The notes under the pieces: model-generated | Told to the model about the DNA's origin: nothing | The model's input: only the letters and a program-made list of their open reading frames with translations | Database searches by the model: none | Shown here: positions 8,686 to 16,399 of the stretch, piece by piece | How the letters are laid out: each line of letters opens with the position of its first letter | Position numbering within the stretch: the first letter of the stretch is position 1 | Program-made: the position numbers and the translations under genes | Source of the DNA: Eubacterium sp. AF22-8LB | Lineage (GTDB): Bacteria; Bacillota_I; Bacilli_A; Erysipelotrichales; Erysipelotrichaceae | NCBI RefSeq assembly: GCF_003458715.1 | Contig: NZ_QRVI01000005.1 | Span: 247 to 64,246, forward strand | Length of the DNA: 64,000 nucleotides | Direction of reading: 5' to 3'

Positions 8686-10649
8686 TCACTTTCCCCTTCC
8701 AAAACCTCTTTTATTGCTGATATACTAAAACCTTTTCTTACACAATACGTCTGAATCTTCTGATTTCGTTTTGGCTGATCAAAAGACGCATATAAACGCT
8801 TAGCCTTCGAAATCGTTTTTAATAAAGCCTCATCATCATTTTCATCTAATTCAATAGATTCTGATACTTGTTTGGCAATCTCCAATGAATACCCTTTTGT
8901 GACTAGCTTATTCACCAATGTCTGTCTTTGCATACGCAAAGATTGTTCCTTAATGGAATGTGTTAAGCGACGTGCTAATTTTACCGCATTGCTACGCTCC
9001 GTTTCTTCATCCAAGCTATCCAACGCTTCATCAATTAAGCTATCTTCAACACCTGCTTTTTTTAACTTTTGATAAATCTGCATTCTAGGCTGTCCATAAG
9101 AATGCCATACCTGTGCCTTATCAAATGCATATTCACGATCATCAATCCAATGACGTTCCATAAATTCATTCACGATTTCTTCAGCCTGATCTTCATCTAG
9201 ACTCAAATATTTCTTGCCATATTGAACCATTTGATAAGAAGTATAATCATTGGAAAGCACGCGCTTCTTCATTAATTCAAACGCCTTATAGAATAACTGC
9301 ATATCCAAATAATTGTCAATCATATATGCATCTAACATTGTATCCTTTGTGATTTTCAAGTCAAAGAAATCATCTGTAGGAATCATAACTTTAACCGGTT
9401 CTTTATCACAATCTCGAACAACTGTTAAGCGAACAAAATCATCCACCATACGAATACGCTCTACATGATAAGCACGTTTATAATCATCAATTGCCTGATT
9501 ATAAACACTTAATGCTTTGTGCGCAAACATACTCTCTGTATATGGTGCTGTTTTAGAAACACAATAATCTCTTAATGCATCTCTTTCTTCTTTTGATTTA
9601 CTGAAGAAACTATCCCACTTCTGACTCAATTCATTCGCATCATCAAAATAATAGCCTGACCTTCCTTCATCTACTAACTCTTTTAATACTTCATCACGAC
9701 GACCAAACACTAAAAGGCCACTCGCTAAAGCTTCAATATAAGTCATACCTTGTGTTTCAGATAAGCTAGCCGATACAAAACAATCAAAGGCGGCATAATA
9801 ATAAGCGATATTCTCCTTAGGAATCCTACCTGTAAAATGCACTCGATCTGTAACATTATACTTTTCAGCAAGATTCTGATAATACTCCATATCTGTACCA
9901 CCACCTACAATCACTAAATGTAGATGTGGATCTGCATTCTTGCTAATCGCTTCAATCGGAATCTCGATTGCCTTCTCCTTGGCAATACGTCCTACAAAGA
10001 CAACAATATGGTCTTCTTGACTAAAGCCTAATTCTTTACGAATACTTTGAACTCTATTTTCATCCAAATTCTTACGATCATATTCCGATAAATCTAAGCC
10101 TGTTGGCACAATATAGATTGGTGCTATGACACCATATTGTAGTAAAGCCTGCTTCGTCTTATCACTCGGTGCAATCACTGCCTGAGAACCATTCGCCATC
10201 ACACGTGAAAAAGTACGAATCATACTCTTTCCTAATTTTTCCACCGAGTCAAATTCAAGCGGATTAAAATAATGCGTATAATCCTCGTACATCGTATGAT
10301 ATGTATAAACAATTGGAATATGTAATGCCTTCGCCATCTGACGACCAAACATACCTACTCCCGCTTCCGTTTGAATATGAATCACATCTAGATCCATCTT
10401 TTCAATATAGGCATCGGCACTGAACTGTAAAGGACTCGACATTTTATATCCATAAAACTTTTTAATTTCAAGACCCGGCAAACGAAGAATATGACCATCC
10501 TCATCCTCCACAATTTTTGAACCCTTATGATTCGTAATCACAAATACAGTATGCCCTAATTCTTCTAAAGCGTGTTTAAGGGTTGCCACACTTGAAACAA
10601 CCCCATTAATATCTGGTAAATATGCATCTGTAAATAATCCAATTCGCAT
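8682..10649 (-). CDS. Fusion: GT4 glycolipid-type glycosyltransferase + RecX domain
   Basis: One 655-residue frame joins two normally separate proteins. Residues 1-~395 form a GT-B family 4 glycosyltransferase: N-terminal MRIGLFTDAYLPDINGVVSS, a FVGRIAKEKAIE phosphate-binding region, and the E-x7-E motif at E298/E306. It resembles diacylglycerol glucosyltransferases. Residues ~400-655 resemble RecX: three-helix repeats with FMERHWIDDREYAFDKA, GQPRMQIYQKLKKAGV and a final KIQTYCVRKGFS repeat. RecX inhibits RecA filaments. There is no stop or frameshift at the junction. Next to a second GT4 gene and a flippase-like gene, the first half probably makes membrane glycolipid; why it carries RecX is unknown. 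Confidence 0.78.
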   Translation of the reverse strand: MRIGLFTDAYLPDINGVVSSVATLKHALEELGHTVFVITNHKGSKIVEDEDGHILRLPGLEIKKFYGYKMSSPLQFSADAYIEKMDLDVIHIQTEAGVGMFGRQMAKALHIPIVYTYHTMYEDYTHYFNPLEFDSVEKLGKSMIRTFSRVMANGSQAVIAPSDKTKQALLQYGVIAPIYIVPTGLDLSEYDRKNLDENRVQSIRKELGFSQEDHIVVFVGRIAKEKAIEIPIEAISKNADPHLHLVIVGGGTDMEYYQNLAEKYNVTDRVHFTGRIPKENIAYYYAAFDCFVSASLSETQGMTYIEALASGLLVFGRRDEVLKELVDEGRSGYYFDDANELSQKWDSFFSKSKEERDALRDYCVSKTAPYTESMFAHKALSVYNQAIDDYKRAYHVERIRMVDDFVRLTVVRDCDKEPVKVMIPTDDFFDLKITKDTMLDAYMIDNYLDMQLFYKAFELMKKRVLSNDYTSYQMVQYGKKYLSLDEDQAEEIVNEFMERHWIDDREYAFDKAQVWHSYGQPRMQIYQKLKKAGVEDSLIDEALDSLDEETERSNAVKLARRLTHSIKEQSLRMQRQTLVNKLVTKGYSLEIAKQVSESIELDENDDEALLKTISKAKRLYASFDQPKRNQKIQTYCVRKGFSISAIKEVLEGESE

Positions 10650-10652
10650 ATA

Positions 10653-11693
10653 CTACATCCCTTCTAAATCTATCTTGTTTTCTTTTCTTGCGTAATAATT
10701 CTTAACAAACACAAACAAAATTCCACCAATAATCAAAACAATATGATACGTAGAAAAACGCCACAAAACAAGTACTGCACCCGTTAGATTCTTCATCAAG
10801 TTATTAAATAAGAGTGAGAAAACAACTTCTGTACCACCACTTGCTCCTGGAATCGGAATAAAGCTATTGGCCATTGTGACAAAGCTTGATAAAGCCATGA
10901 CATCAATAAACTCATTCATTTTAAGTGGAATGTGCAAGGCAATCGCAATCACAAAAGGTAAAGAATAATATAAGGATAAACGCACAACATTTATACATAC
11001 ACAAAGAAAAATACTTTTTTTATCTTTTGCGAGAACCTTAATCTCACGTGTAAAGCTTGTGACTTGTAAAGTCCATGAATCCAACGTTTTCTCTGGATTC
11101 TTTAAAATATGTATTTTAGAAAGTATTTTAACTAAACTACGCGAAAGCTTAATATAAATATTTGGAAATAACGCAATCGTATAAAGTGCAATGACAACGA
11201 TCGCATTAATAATATATCCTAATAATATGATATTGAACCATGCGGACTGTGCGCTATAATAGGCAAATCGCAAAAGAAACAAAATCGAGACATAAACCAT
11301 CATTGTCGTCTGATAAATAATAAAGTCAGCCCATAATAAGCTTGCTCCATCACTCACTTTAATTCCTTGTTTTTTCATAATATAAGCTTGAACAAATTGT
11401 CCACCCGTACTACTCGGTGTTATACCCGAAAAAAAGGAACCAATAAAAGCCACAAGAACACCTTTTCCCGGTGTATAGTGATCCGTATATTTTCTTCCAA
11501 GCACATAATATACTAGACCCCAGACCGCAGTAAAAAGAACTCCCCATAATAAAACAATGACAAGGCTTAACAGATTCATTTGTGAAATGCACTTTAAAAC
11601 CTGATCAAAATTATCCTTTAGGGCAAACCATAGGGCAAAACCCGTCAAAGCAAGAATAAGTAACAGATTTAGTACGTATTTCTGTTTTTTCAT
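10653..11693 (-). CDS. Flippase-like LPG-synthase transmembrane domain protein
   Basis: A 346-residue polytopic membrane protein with about eight hydrophobic segments. It has the hallmarks of the lysylphosphatidylglycerol synthase transmembrane/UPF0104 family: GITPSSTGGQFVQAY near residue 100 and IPIPGASGGTEVVF near residue 285. The soluble aminoacyl-transfer domain of full MprF is absent, so lipid flipping or an accessory role is more likely than lysyl transfer. Placed between two GT4 glycosyltransferase genes with gaps of only 3 and 8 bp, it may translocate their glycolipid product (inference). Confidence 0.8.
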   Translation of the reverse strand: MKKQKYVLNLLLILALTGFALWFALKDNFDQVLKCISQMNLLSLVIVLLWGVLFTAVWGLVYYVLGRKYTDHYTPGKGVLVAFIGSFFSGITPSSTGGQFVQAYIMKKQGIKVSDGASLLWADFIIYQTTMMVYVSILFLLRFAYYSAQSAWFNIILLGYIINAIVVIALYTIALFPNIYIKLSRSLVKILSKIHILKNPEKTLDSWTLQVTSFTREIKVLAKDKKSIFLCVCINVVRLSLYYSLPFVIAIALHIPLKMNEFIDVMALSSFVTMANSFIPIPGASGGTEVVFSLLFNNLMKNLTGAVLVLWRFSTYHIVLIIGGILFVFVKNYYARKENKIDLEGM

Positions 11694-11701
11694 AAAAACC
11701 C

Positions 11702-12760
11702 CTATTTTTTCTTACTTAACAATTCCTCTTGTTTATCCTTATAAGCACTTAAATAGAATTCACGCCACATATTCAATACATGTTCCTTCGAATAGAACTC
11801 ACTCAACATGCGACTCTCATTTTGATACTTCGCATACACATCTGGATTTTCCTTTAACTCTTGTAAGCATTGTTTAAATCCATTATTATCATCTGCATGC
11901 ATATAACGATCAAATAAAATATCTTTATATAAATCTAAATCACGAAGCACTAATGGCACATGTAAATTCACAGCTTCTAAAATAGTCATTGGAAATAATT
12001 CATTATAGCTTGGCACAAAAAGTACATCCGCCATATTATATAGATCCACCATTTCTTCTCTAGGAACAATACCCAAGAATTTACAATTTTCAGGTGGATT
12101 TTCCTGTAGCTTCTTCAATTCTTCATACCCATCCGTAATACGACCAAATGAGAATCCTCCTGCCCATACAAATTGAACATCTGGCATTTCTTTTGCGACA
12201 TTCACAAAATCAAGAACACCCTTACGCGTTTGTACCTGTCCAGCTCCCAATACAACAAAGGCATCTTTAGCTACACCATATTTTTCACGAATAGAAGCGC
12301 ATTCCTCATCGGATTTACGATAGAATTTCTCCTTAGATACATAATTAGGAATATAATAAATTTTTTCTCGATCAATACCATATTCTACTAATGCATCAAT
12401 AAAACTAGGATTTACAACTACCAAACGATCCGCACTCTTATAGAATTGAATCAAATAAGAACGGAATACATTTAATAAAGGTGCTGGAATTTTTAGACTT
12501 CCTTCTAGTGTATCCGGTAAGAAATGGCAATATGCCACATTCACTGCTTTATGATTTTGCATCTTTACATAGAAAGTAGGGTCTACTGTATGGAAATGCT
12601 GAATATCTGGTGTTTTAATCCAGTTATTGATTCCAACTTCGAAAATGTCACTAGCTCCTTCTTTAATCAGATTCACCTGTTCTTCGTAGGCACTGCCTAC
12701 GCCTTGGCCATCTACTTTATCTGCACTTGAATACATTATAATTCGTATTTTATCTTCCAT
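11702..12760 (-). CDS. GT4 glycosyltransferase, probable second glycolipid glucosyltransferase
   Basis: A 352-residue family 4 GT-B enzyme. The N-terminus reads MEDKIRIIMYSSADKVDGQG, followed by GSAYEEQV. The E-x7-E-like motif is in SYNELFPMTILEAV. This start fits diglucosyl-diacylglycerol synthases of the alDGS/CpoA type, so it may extend the glycolipid made by the fused GT two genes downstream (inference). I chose the ATG at 12760, after an AGAAGTG ribosome site. The in-frame ATG at 12799 lies upstream of the predicted promoter -10 box (12788-12793), so it cannot be in the message from that promoter. First gene of the seven-gene operon. Confidence 0.78.
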   Translation of the reverse strand: MEDKIRIIMYSSADKVDGQGVGSAYEEQVNLIKEGASDIFEVGINNWIKTPDIQHFHTVDPTFYVKMQNHKAVNVAYCHFLPDTLEGSLKIPAPLLNVFRSYLIQFYKSADRLVVVNPSFIDALVEYGIDREKIYYIPNYVSKEKFYRKSDEECASIREKYGVAKDAFVVLGAGQVQTRKGVLDFVNVAKEMPDVQFVWAGGFSFGRITDGYEELKKLQENPPENCKFLGIVPREEMVDLYNMADVLFVPSYNELFPMTILEAVNLHVPLVLRDLDLYKDILFDRYMHADDNNGFKQCLQELKENPDVYAKYQNESRMLSEFYSKEHVLNMWREFYLSAYKDKQEELLSKKK

Positions 12761-12787
12761 AAAAATTACACTTCTTTCATCCTTATT

Positions 12788-12817
12788 ATTATATCGCATC
12801 TACTATTTGTATGTCCA
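12788..12817 (-). promoter_or_regulatory. Promoter of the glycolipid/dut operon
   Basis: On the minus strand TGGACA (forward 12812-12817), an 18-bp spacer and a perfect TATAAT (forward ATTATA 12788-12793). Transcription should start near 12780, about 20 nt before the chosen start codon. Confidence 0.65.
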
Positions 12818-12836
12818 ACTTTCAAGAAAGCAAATG

Positions 12837-12858
12837 AAAAGCCCCTTCAGCGGGGCTT
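12837..12858 (-). terminator. GC-rich terminator hairpin downstream of the 105-residue ORF
   Basis: On the minus strand GAGAAGCCCC and GGGGCTTTTC pair around a 6-nt loop and are followed by ATTTG. The 185 bp between this hairpin and the stop at 13044 hold no ORF I can support. They do contain a second perfect inverted repeat, GAGCCA and TGGCTC, at 12898-12916. The stretch is a long structured 3' UTR or a separate small RNA. Confidence 0.55.
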
Positions 12859-13043
12859 CTCAAGAAAGTTTTAAGAAAGGGAATTTGATTATGAAGTGAG
12901 CCACTAACTTTGGCTCAACTGTATGTTACTAAACAATAAAGTGATAGATACGGTTATATTATGTGAAATTATGTGTCTAGATAACACAATAATTGTTGTT
13001 TTTAGTTAATAGCAACATTTTATAAACTAAAACAGATAAATCT

Positions 13044-13361
13044 CTATTTTTTTTCGTATAAATCAATCTTCTTTAATACACTCTTTTTCCCATTTCTATG
13101 AGAAATAAATCCTAAAACTGTAAATAAACCCGATAAAATCAAACCAATCAAAGCAATCCATTTAGCTACATTACGTACACTCATAGGAATATTAGGAAAC
13201 ATTGGATCTGTCATTCCTGACCATCCCCAATATGTAACGGCACCAAAAGCAAGTGTTAGAATAAATGCATTTCTGACCATTCTTCCCACTTTTAATACCA
13301 TTTCATTTTCTCTTTGAATTACCTCAGCAAGCTGATCTCTTTCTTTGCGGCTCAAACTCAT
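13044..13361 (-). CDS. Small membrane protein next to mannose-family PTS
   Basis: A 105-residue protein of unknown function. The chosen ATG at 13361 follows AAAAAGGAGCG; an upstream in-frame start would fall inside the preceding terminator. The N-terminus is soluble and charged (MSLSRKERDQLAEVIQRENE). Two predicted transmembrane segments follow (around FILTLAFGAVTYWGW and WIALIGLILSGLFTVLGF), then a basic tail. It follows the PTS operon in the same direction but is separated by a terminator, so it is transcribed by readthrough or from its own promoter. No family recognised. Confidence 0.6.
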   Translation of the reverse strand: MSLSRKERDQLAEVIQRENEMVLKVGRMVRNAFILTLAFGAVTYWGWSGMTDPMFPNIPMSVRNVAKWIALIGLILSGLFTVLGFISHRNGKKSVLKKIDLYEKK

Positions 13362-13401
13362 AATAAACGCTCCTTTTTCAAATATACACATTATTATAAG
13401 A

Positions 13402-13436
13402 AAAAAAGACAGGCCCAACAAGTTAAGCCCGTCTTT
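13402..13436 (-). terminator. Terminator after the first mannose-family PTS operon
   Basis: On the minus strand AAAGACGGGC pairs with GCCTGTCTTT (one G-T pair) around a ~10-nt loop and runs into a seven-T tract. It lies just after the EIID stop codon. Confidence 0.8.
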
Positions 13437-13451
13437 AATTGTCTTAAGTGA

Positions 13452-14282
13452 TTATCCTAAGAATCCTACAACAGATCCTACGAATCCGATAACTACGAAC
13501 AATAACAATACTTTAATTGGAGTAATGTTTTTCTTAGCCATCAACCACCAAGCAAACAATACGAATAACATTGTTAAGATCTTAGGGAAAGCTCCATCTA
13601 ATTTAGATCCTAATGTTACGTCTGTTAATTTACCAGTTTCTGCATCATAAGATTGTGCAATTACTAAGTTAGTTGAAATTGATACCCAAGAAGCTGCCAT
13701 CGCACCAACGATAACTTGTCCCATAACCAATACTGATTCACGGAACGCAGTTGCTTTTTGTCCTACTAACAATTCAACAGCACTACCACCTAATTCATAA
13801 CCTTTGAAGTATACGAATTTTTGGAACCAAATTGAAGTTGCGTTCCATACGATGATATAGAATAAAGGTCCTAAAGGTGATCCACCTTCTGCGAAACCTA
13901 ATGCGATACCTAATAAGATAGGAATGTAAGTACCAACGATCAATGAGTCACCAATACCTGCCAAAGGTCCCATTAGACCTGCACGGATACCGTTGATCAT
14001 TTCATCATCGATTCCTTCAGCTCCGTTTGCACGAGCTTCTTCCAAACCAGCTGTGATACCAACTACGATAGATCCAATCTGAGGTTCAGTATTGAAGAAT
14101 GGGTAGTAAGTAGTCATTTTTTCTGATTGTTCTTCGCGAGTAGGATATAATTCCTTAATAATTGGAAGCATTGACCACATGTAACCAAATGTCTGCATGT
14201 GTTCGTGTGAGAAACATGTTAAGTTTCCATACCACCAACGCCAGAAAGAACTATTTAATGTTTTCTTAGAAATCTTTTTCAT
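13452..14282 (-). CDS. PTS mannose/fructose/sorbose-family component IID
   Basis: A 276-residue membrane subunit of a mannose-family sugar permease that works with IIC to move sugar as it is phosphorylated. It opens with the family-typical soluble segment (SFWRWWYGNLTCFSHEHMQ, then YMWSMLPIIKELYPTREEQ). The GPLAGIGDSLIVGTYIPILLGI glycine-rich motif follows and hydrophobic segments lie at the C-terminus. Last subunit of a IIA-IIB-IIC-IID operon, 2 bp after IIC. The substrate cannot be assigned; hexoses or hexosamines are typical. Confidence 0.9.
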   Translation of the reverse strand: MKKISKKTLNSSFWRWWYGNLTCFSHEHMQTFGYMWSMLPIIKELYPTREEQSEKMTTYYPFFNTEPQIGSIVVGITAGLEEARANGAEGIDDEMINGIRAGLMGPLAGIGDSLIVGTYIPILLGIALGFAEGGSPLGPLFYIIVWNATSIWFQKFVYFKGYELGGSAVELLVGQKATAFRESVLVMGQVIVGAMAASWVSISTNLVIAQSYDAETGKLTDVTLGSKLDGAFPKILTMLFVLFAWWLMAKKNITPIKVLLLFVVIGFVGSVVGFLG

Positions 14283-14284
14283 AA

Positions 14285-15124
14285 TTAAATGTCCTCCTCG
14301 TCATCATAGTCTGCAGATGCACCACCAACAGCACCTGTAGCTTTCATCATTGTCATTTGGTAGTTAATCAATGCGAATACACCACCAACAACTGTAGCAG
14401 CAATTAATGTTAATCCCATAGAAGCAGCTAAAGCGAATCCGAACATGAAGTAAATCAAGTCAGAAGTCTTAGATACTACTGATTTTAACAAGATACCAAT
14501 ACCTACGGCAGGAAGTACTGATCCTACTGATAAGATGGCTTTTACATACCATACTTCAGTATTCAAGCTCTGGAACAATTCAGCTACAGCTCCAGATCCA
14601 TAGTAGCAAAGTAAAGTAACTGGCAAGAATGATAATACAAAGTGTGAAATTAGTGGGAGAACAACATCAACTTTTCCTAAACAATCTAAGTTTCCTTTAT
14701 CCAATTGAGCCCAGCCCCAGTGTTGCCAAATAAGGTTCATCATAGCTGTTCCATAGAATAAAGTAATACCGATTACACCAGTCATGGCTGAGATACTAGA
14801 TGCTAAACCTTGAGCATCAGTTCCTCCAAAATCCATACCGGCAGCTTTTGCTCCAACATAAGCCAATGGAATACCAATATAACTTACGGCACGTAAGTCA
14901 GATGCGACTGTTCCACCAGGTGTTACCAATGCGATCCACATAACCTGCATTGGAATACCAATTTGAATACATCCTGAAACATCACCTAGGATTAAACCTA
15001 CGAATAATGATGCAACAAGAGGACGGTTCAACGTGTAGTTACCTACTGTTGTACCTAAGCAAGCAATTGTACTAGCAGCTGTACAACTCATAAGTCCAAT
15101 TAAAATTGCTTGTAACCAACTCAT
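14285..15124 (-). CDS. PTS mannose/fructose/sorbose-family component IIC
   Basis: A 279-residue polytopic membrane subunit. The start, MSWLQAILIGLMSCTAASTI, and the later NRPLVASLFVGLILGDVSGC and IGIPMQVMWIALVTPGGTVAS segments are characteristic of the mannose-family IIC fold, which forms the sugar channel with IID. The C-terminus is acidic (SADYDDEEDI). Third gene of the operon, 56 bp after IIB. It is only loosely similar to the IIC of the second mannose-family system at 36782-37600, so the two operons are not a recent duplication. Confidence 0.9.
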   Translation of the reverse strand: MSWLQAILIGLMSCTAASTIACLGTTVGNYTLNRPLVASLFVGLILGDVSGCIQIGIPMQVMWIALVTPGGTVASDLRAVSYIGIPLAYVGAKAAGMDFGGTDAQGLASSISAMTGVIGITLFYGTAMMNLIWQHWGWAQLDKGNLDCLGKVDVVLPLISHFVLSFLPVTLLCYYGSGAVAELFQSLNTEVWYVKAILSVGSVLPAVGIGILLKSVVSKTSDLIYFMFGFALAASMGLTLIAATVVGGVFALINYQMTMMKATGAVGGASADYDDEEDI

Positions 15125-15180
15125 TATTAATCTCTCCTTTTTTCTCTCTATTTATCTTAATTTGTTTACTATTCCCACTA

Positions 15181-15672
15181 TTAGTAACCAAATTTAGATC
15201 TAAATTTGTCCCAAGTACCGATTGCAGTTTCTTTTAATAATGCAAACAATACTGTATAACCAGCATTTGTTAAAGCTTCACATGCGTCAGCTTCTTCTTG
15301 TGTAATTGACTGGTTTTGTCCTAATTTTGTAGCTCCTGGACGGTCATTACATGGTCCAATAACTACTGTTTTAACATCGTTAGGTACGAATCCATCGTCT
15401 ACTAACAATTCTTTCATATCCACTGGGTTTTTAGTAATTAAGAAATATTTCTTGTTAGAGTTCTTAACTGTTTCTGCTTTTTCTCTCCAGTGTTCCTTTG
15501 TCCATACGAATACTTTCTTGTCTGTACTAGCCTTGAATGATTGTGTCAATACAGGAGTAGTTGCAGCTTTGTCGTTAACTGCGATAATTCCATCACAAGG
15601 GTATTCTTTAGACCATCTTGTAACAATCTGACCGTGAATAATACGATCATCAACACGAATAAAACTAATCAT
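15181..15672 (-). CDS. PTS mannose/fructose/sorbose-family component IIB
   Basis: A 163-residue cytosolic phosphocarrier that takes phosphate from IIA and passes it to the sugar. The active-site histidine is H13 in MISFIRVDDRIIHGQIVTRW, the standard RxDxRxxHGQ motif. Here IIB is a separate protein, unlike the fused IIAB at 37619-38599, which resembles gut systems with four separate subunits. It lies 55 bp after IIA. Confidence 0.9.
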   Translation of the reverse strand: MISFIRVDDRIIHGQIVTRWSKEYPCDGIIAVNDKAATTPVLTQSFKASTDKKVFVWTKEHWREKAETVKNSNKKYFLITKNPVDMKELLVDDGFVPNDVKTVVIGPCNDRPGATKLGQNQSITQEEADACEALTNAGYTVLFALLKETAIGTWDKFRSKFGY

Positions 15673-15727
15673 TATATGTCCTCCTTTATTCTGTTTATGC
15701 CTTCGCTATATGCGTTATAGCCAAATC

Positions 15728-16156
15728 CTATAGATCTTCGTCGTCATCATCAGAAGCAACAGTGAAATCTGTCAATCCTGTACGACCTTCGCTTAATAAT
15801 GTATCTTTCAAATCTTGAACATTATCGAAGTTATCTTTCATCAATACAGCAGTAATCGCAAGAGGCATATTCATACCAGCAATAACTAATGTATTTCCAA
15901 GTAATCCTCTTTGATCCAAAACGTTCAATGCGTTTGTGAATGGAGAACCACTCAAGATGTCAGCTAATAAAATAACTTGATCATCTGCTTTGAAATCTTT
16001 AACCAATTCAGCAAAGTTAGATGCAAATTCGTCTGCGCTCATTCCGTCCTTTAAGCTTGTAGACAATACATCTTCACGATCTCCCGTCATCATTTTAACG
16101 GCACTGTGTAATCCAGGGGCGAATTCGCCATGGCTTACCATAACTACATATTTCAT
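15728..16156 (-). CDS. PTS mannose/fructose/sorbose-family component IIA
   Basis: A 142-residue cytosolic subunit phosphorylated by HPr at H9 (MKYVVMVSHGEFAPGL). The later ILLADILSGSPFTNALNVL motif is the family's second conserved block, and the C-terminus is acidic. First gene of the operon, with a GGAGGAAAAAAT ribosome site. The 237-bp upstream region carries two promoters, two cre-like elements and a cluster of TGACA half-sites, so both catabolite repression and activation by the neighbouring two-component system are plausible. Confidence 0.9.
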   Translation of the reverse strand: MKYVVMVSHGEFAPGLHSAVKMMTGDREDVLSTSLKDGMSADEFASNFAELVKDFKADDQVILLADILSGSPFTNALNVLDQRGLLGNTLVIAGMNMPLAITAVLMKDNFDNVQDLKDTLLSEGRTGLTDFTVASDDDDEDL

Positions 16157-16189
16157 TATTTTTTCCTCCGCGTTTTCTTATACTCACAT

Positions 16190-16217
16190 TTTATAATAAA
16201 TATATTAGCGTTTTCAA
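16190..16217 (-). promoter_or_regulatory. PTS operon promoter P2
   Basis: On the minus strand TTGAAA (forward 16212-16217), a 16-bp spacer and TATAAA (forward 16190-16195), 34-61 bp before the IIA start codon. A cre-like element covers its -35 and spacer. Confidence 0.55.
16203..16216 (-). promoter_or_regulatory. cre-like CcpA operator over P2
   Basis: TGAAAACGCTAATA on the minus strand matches the cre consensus TGWAANCGNTNWCA at 13 of 14 positions. Overlap with the P2 -35 and spacer predicts catabolite repression. Confidence 0.6.
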
Positions 16218-16286
16218 GTGCTTTAGCACACAATTTCACATATTTTAGCGACTTTCAAACATGAGTATCACATAGAATACACATTT

Positions 16287-16314
16287 ATTATAATCTCTTT
16301 GAAAACCTTTTCAA
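16287..16314 (-). promoter_or_regulatory. PTS operon promoter P1
   Basis: On the minus strand TTGAAA (forward 16309-16314), a 16-bp spacer and a perfect TATAAT (forward 16287-16292). It is the stronger-looking of the two promoters and gives a leader of about 125 nt. Confidence 0.6.
16300..16313. promoter_or_regulatory. cre-like palindrome over P1
   Basis: TGAAAACCTTTTCA is palindromic apart from its two central bases and fits the cre consensus except for one base of the central CG. It overlaps the P1 -35 box. Confidence 0.4.
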
Positions 16315-16322
16315 TTTTCATA

Positions 16323-16350
16323 TGTCACTACTTTTATGTGACAAATGTCA
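16323..16350. promoter_or_regulatory. TGACA inverted-repeat cluster, candidate activator site
   Basis: TGTCAC, nine bases, GTGACA (16323-16343) overlaps a second inverted repeat, TGACA-AA-TGTCA (16339-16350). The cluster lies 9-36 bp upstream of the P1 -35 box, the usual place for an activator. The NarL-type response regulator encoded next door is the obvious candidate (inference). Confidence 0.45.
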
Positions 16351-16367
16351 TTTTCGAAATCAAACAA

Positions 16368-16399
16368 GAAAAAAACAGCAGAAATTTAACTTCCTACTG
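16368..16399 (-). terminator. Terminator of the sensor cassette
   Basis: On the minus strand CAGTAGGAA and TTTCTGCTG pair (9 bp with wobble pairs) around a 6-nt loop and lead into an eight-T tract. The last gene's stop codon lies in the stem. It insulates the cassette from the PTS operon. Confidence 0.8.

Noticed and set aside
12761..12799. Longer start of the first glycosyltransferase at 12799
   Set aside because: The ATG lies upstream of the predicted -10 box and transcription start, and the family N-terminus begins at the downstream Met.
13345..13650. Plus-strand ORF of 101 codons across the PTS terminator
   Set aside because: It is antisense to the EIID gene and runs through an intrinsic terminator. 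No ribosome site or recognisable protein.
16240..16260. A third cre site around TTTGAAAGTCGCTAAAA on the minus strand
   Set aside because: One extra base breaks the cre spacing, so it does not fit the 14-bp consensus.
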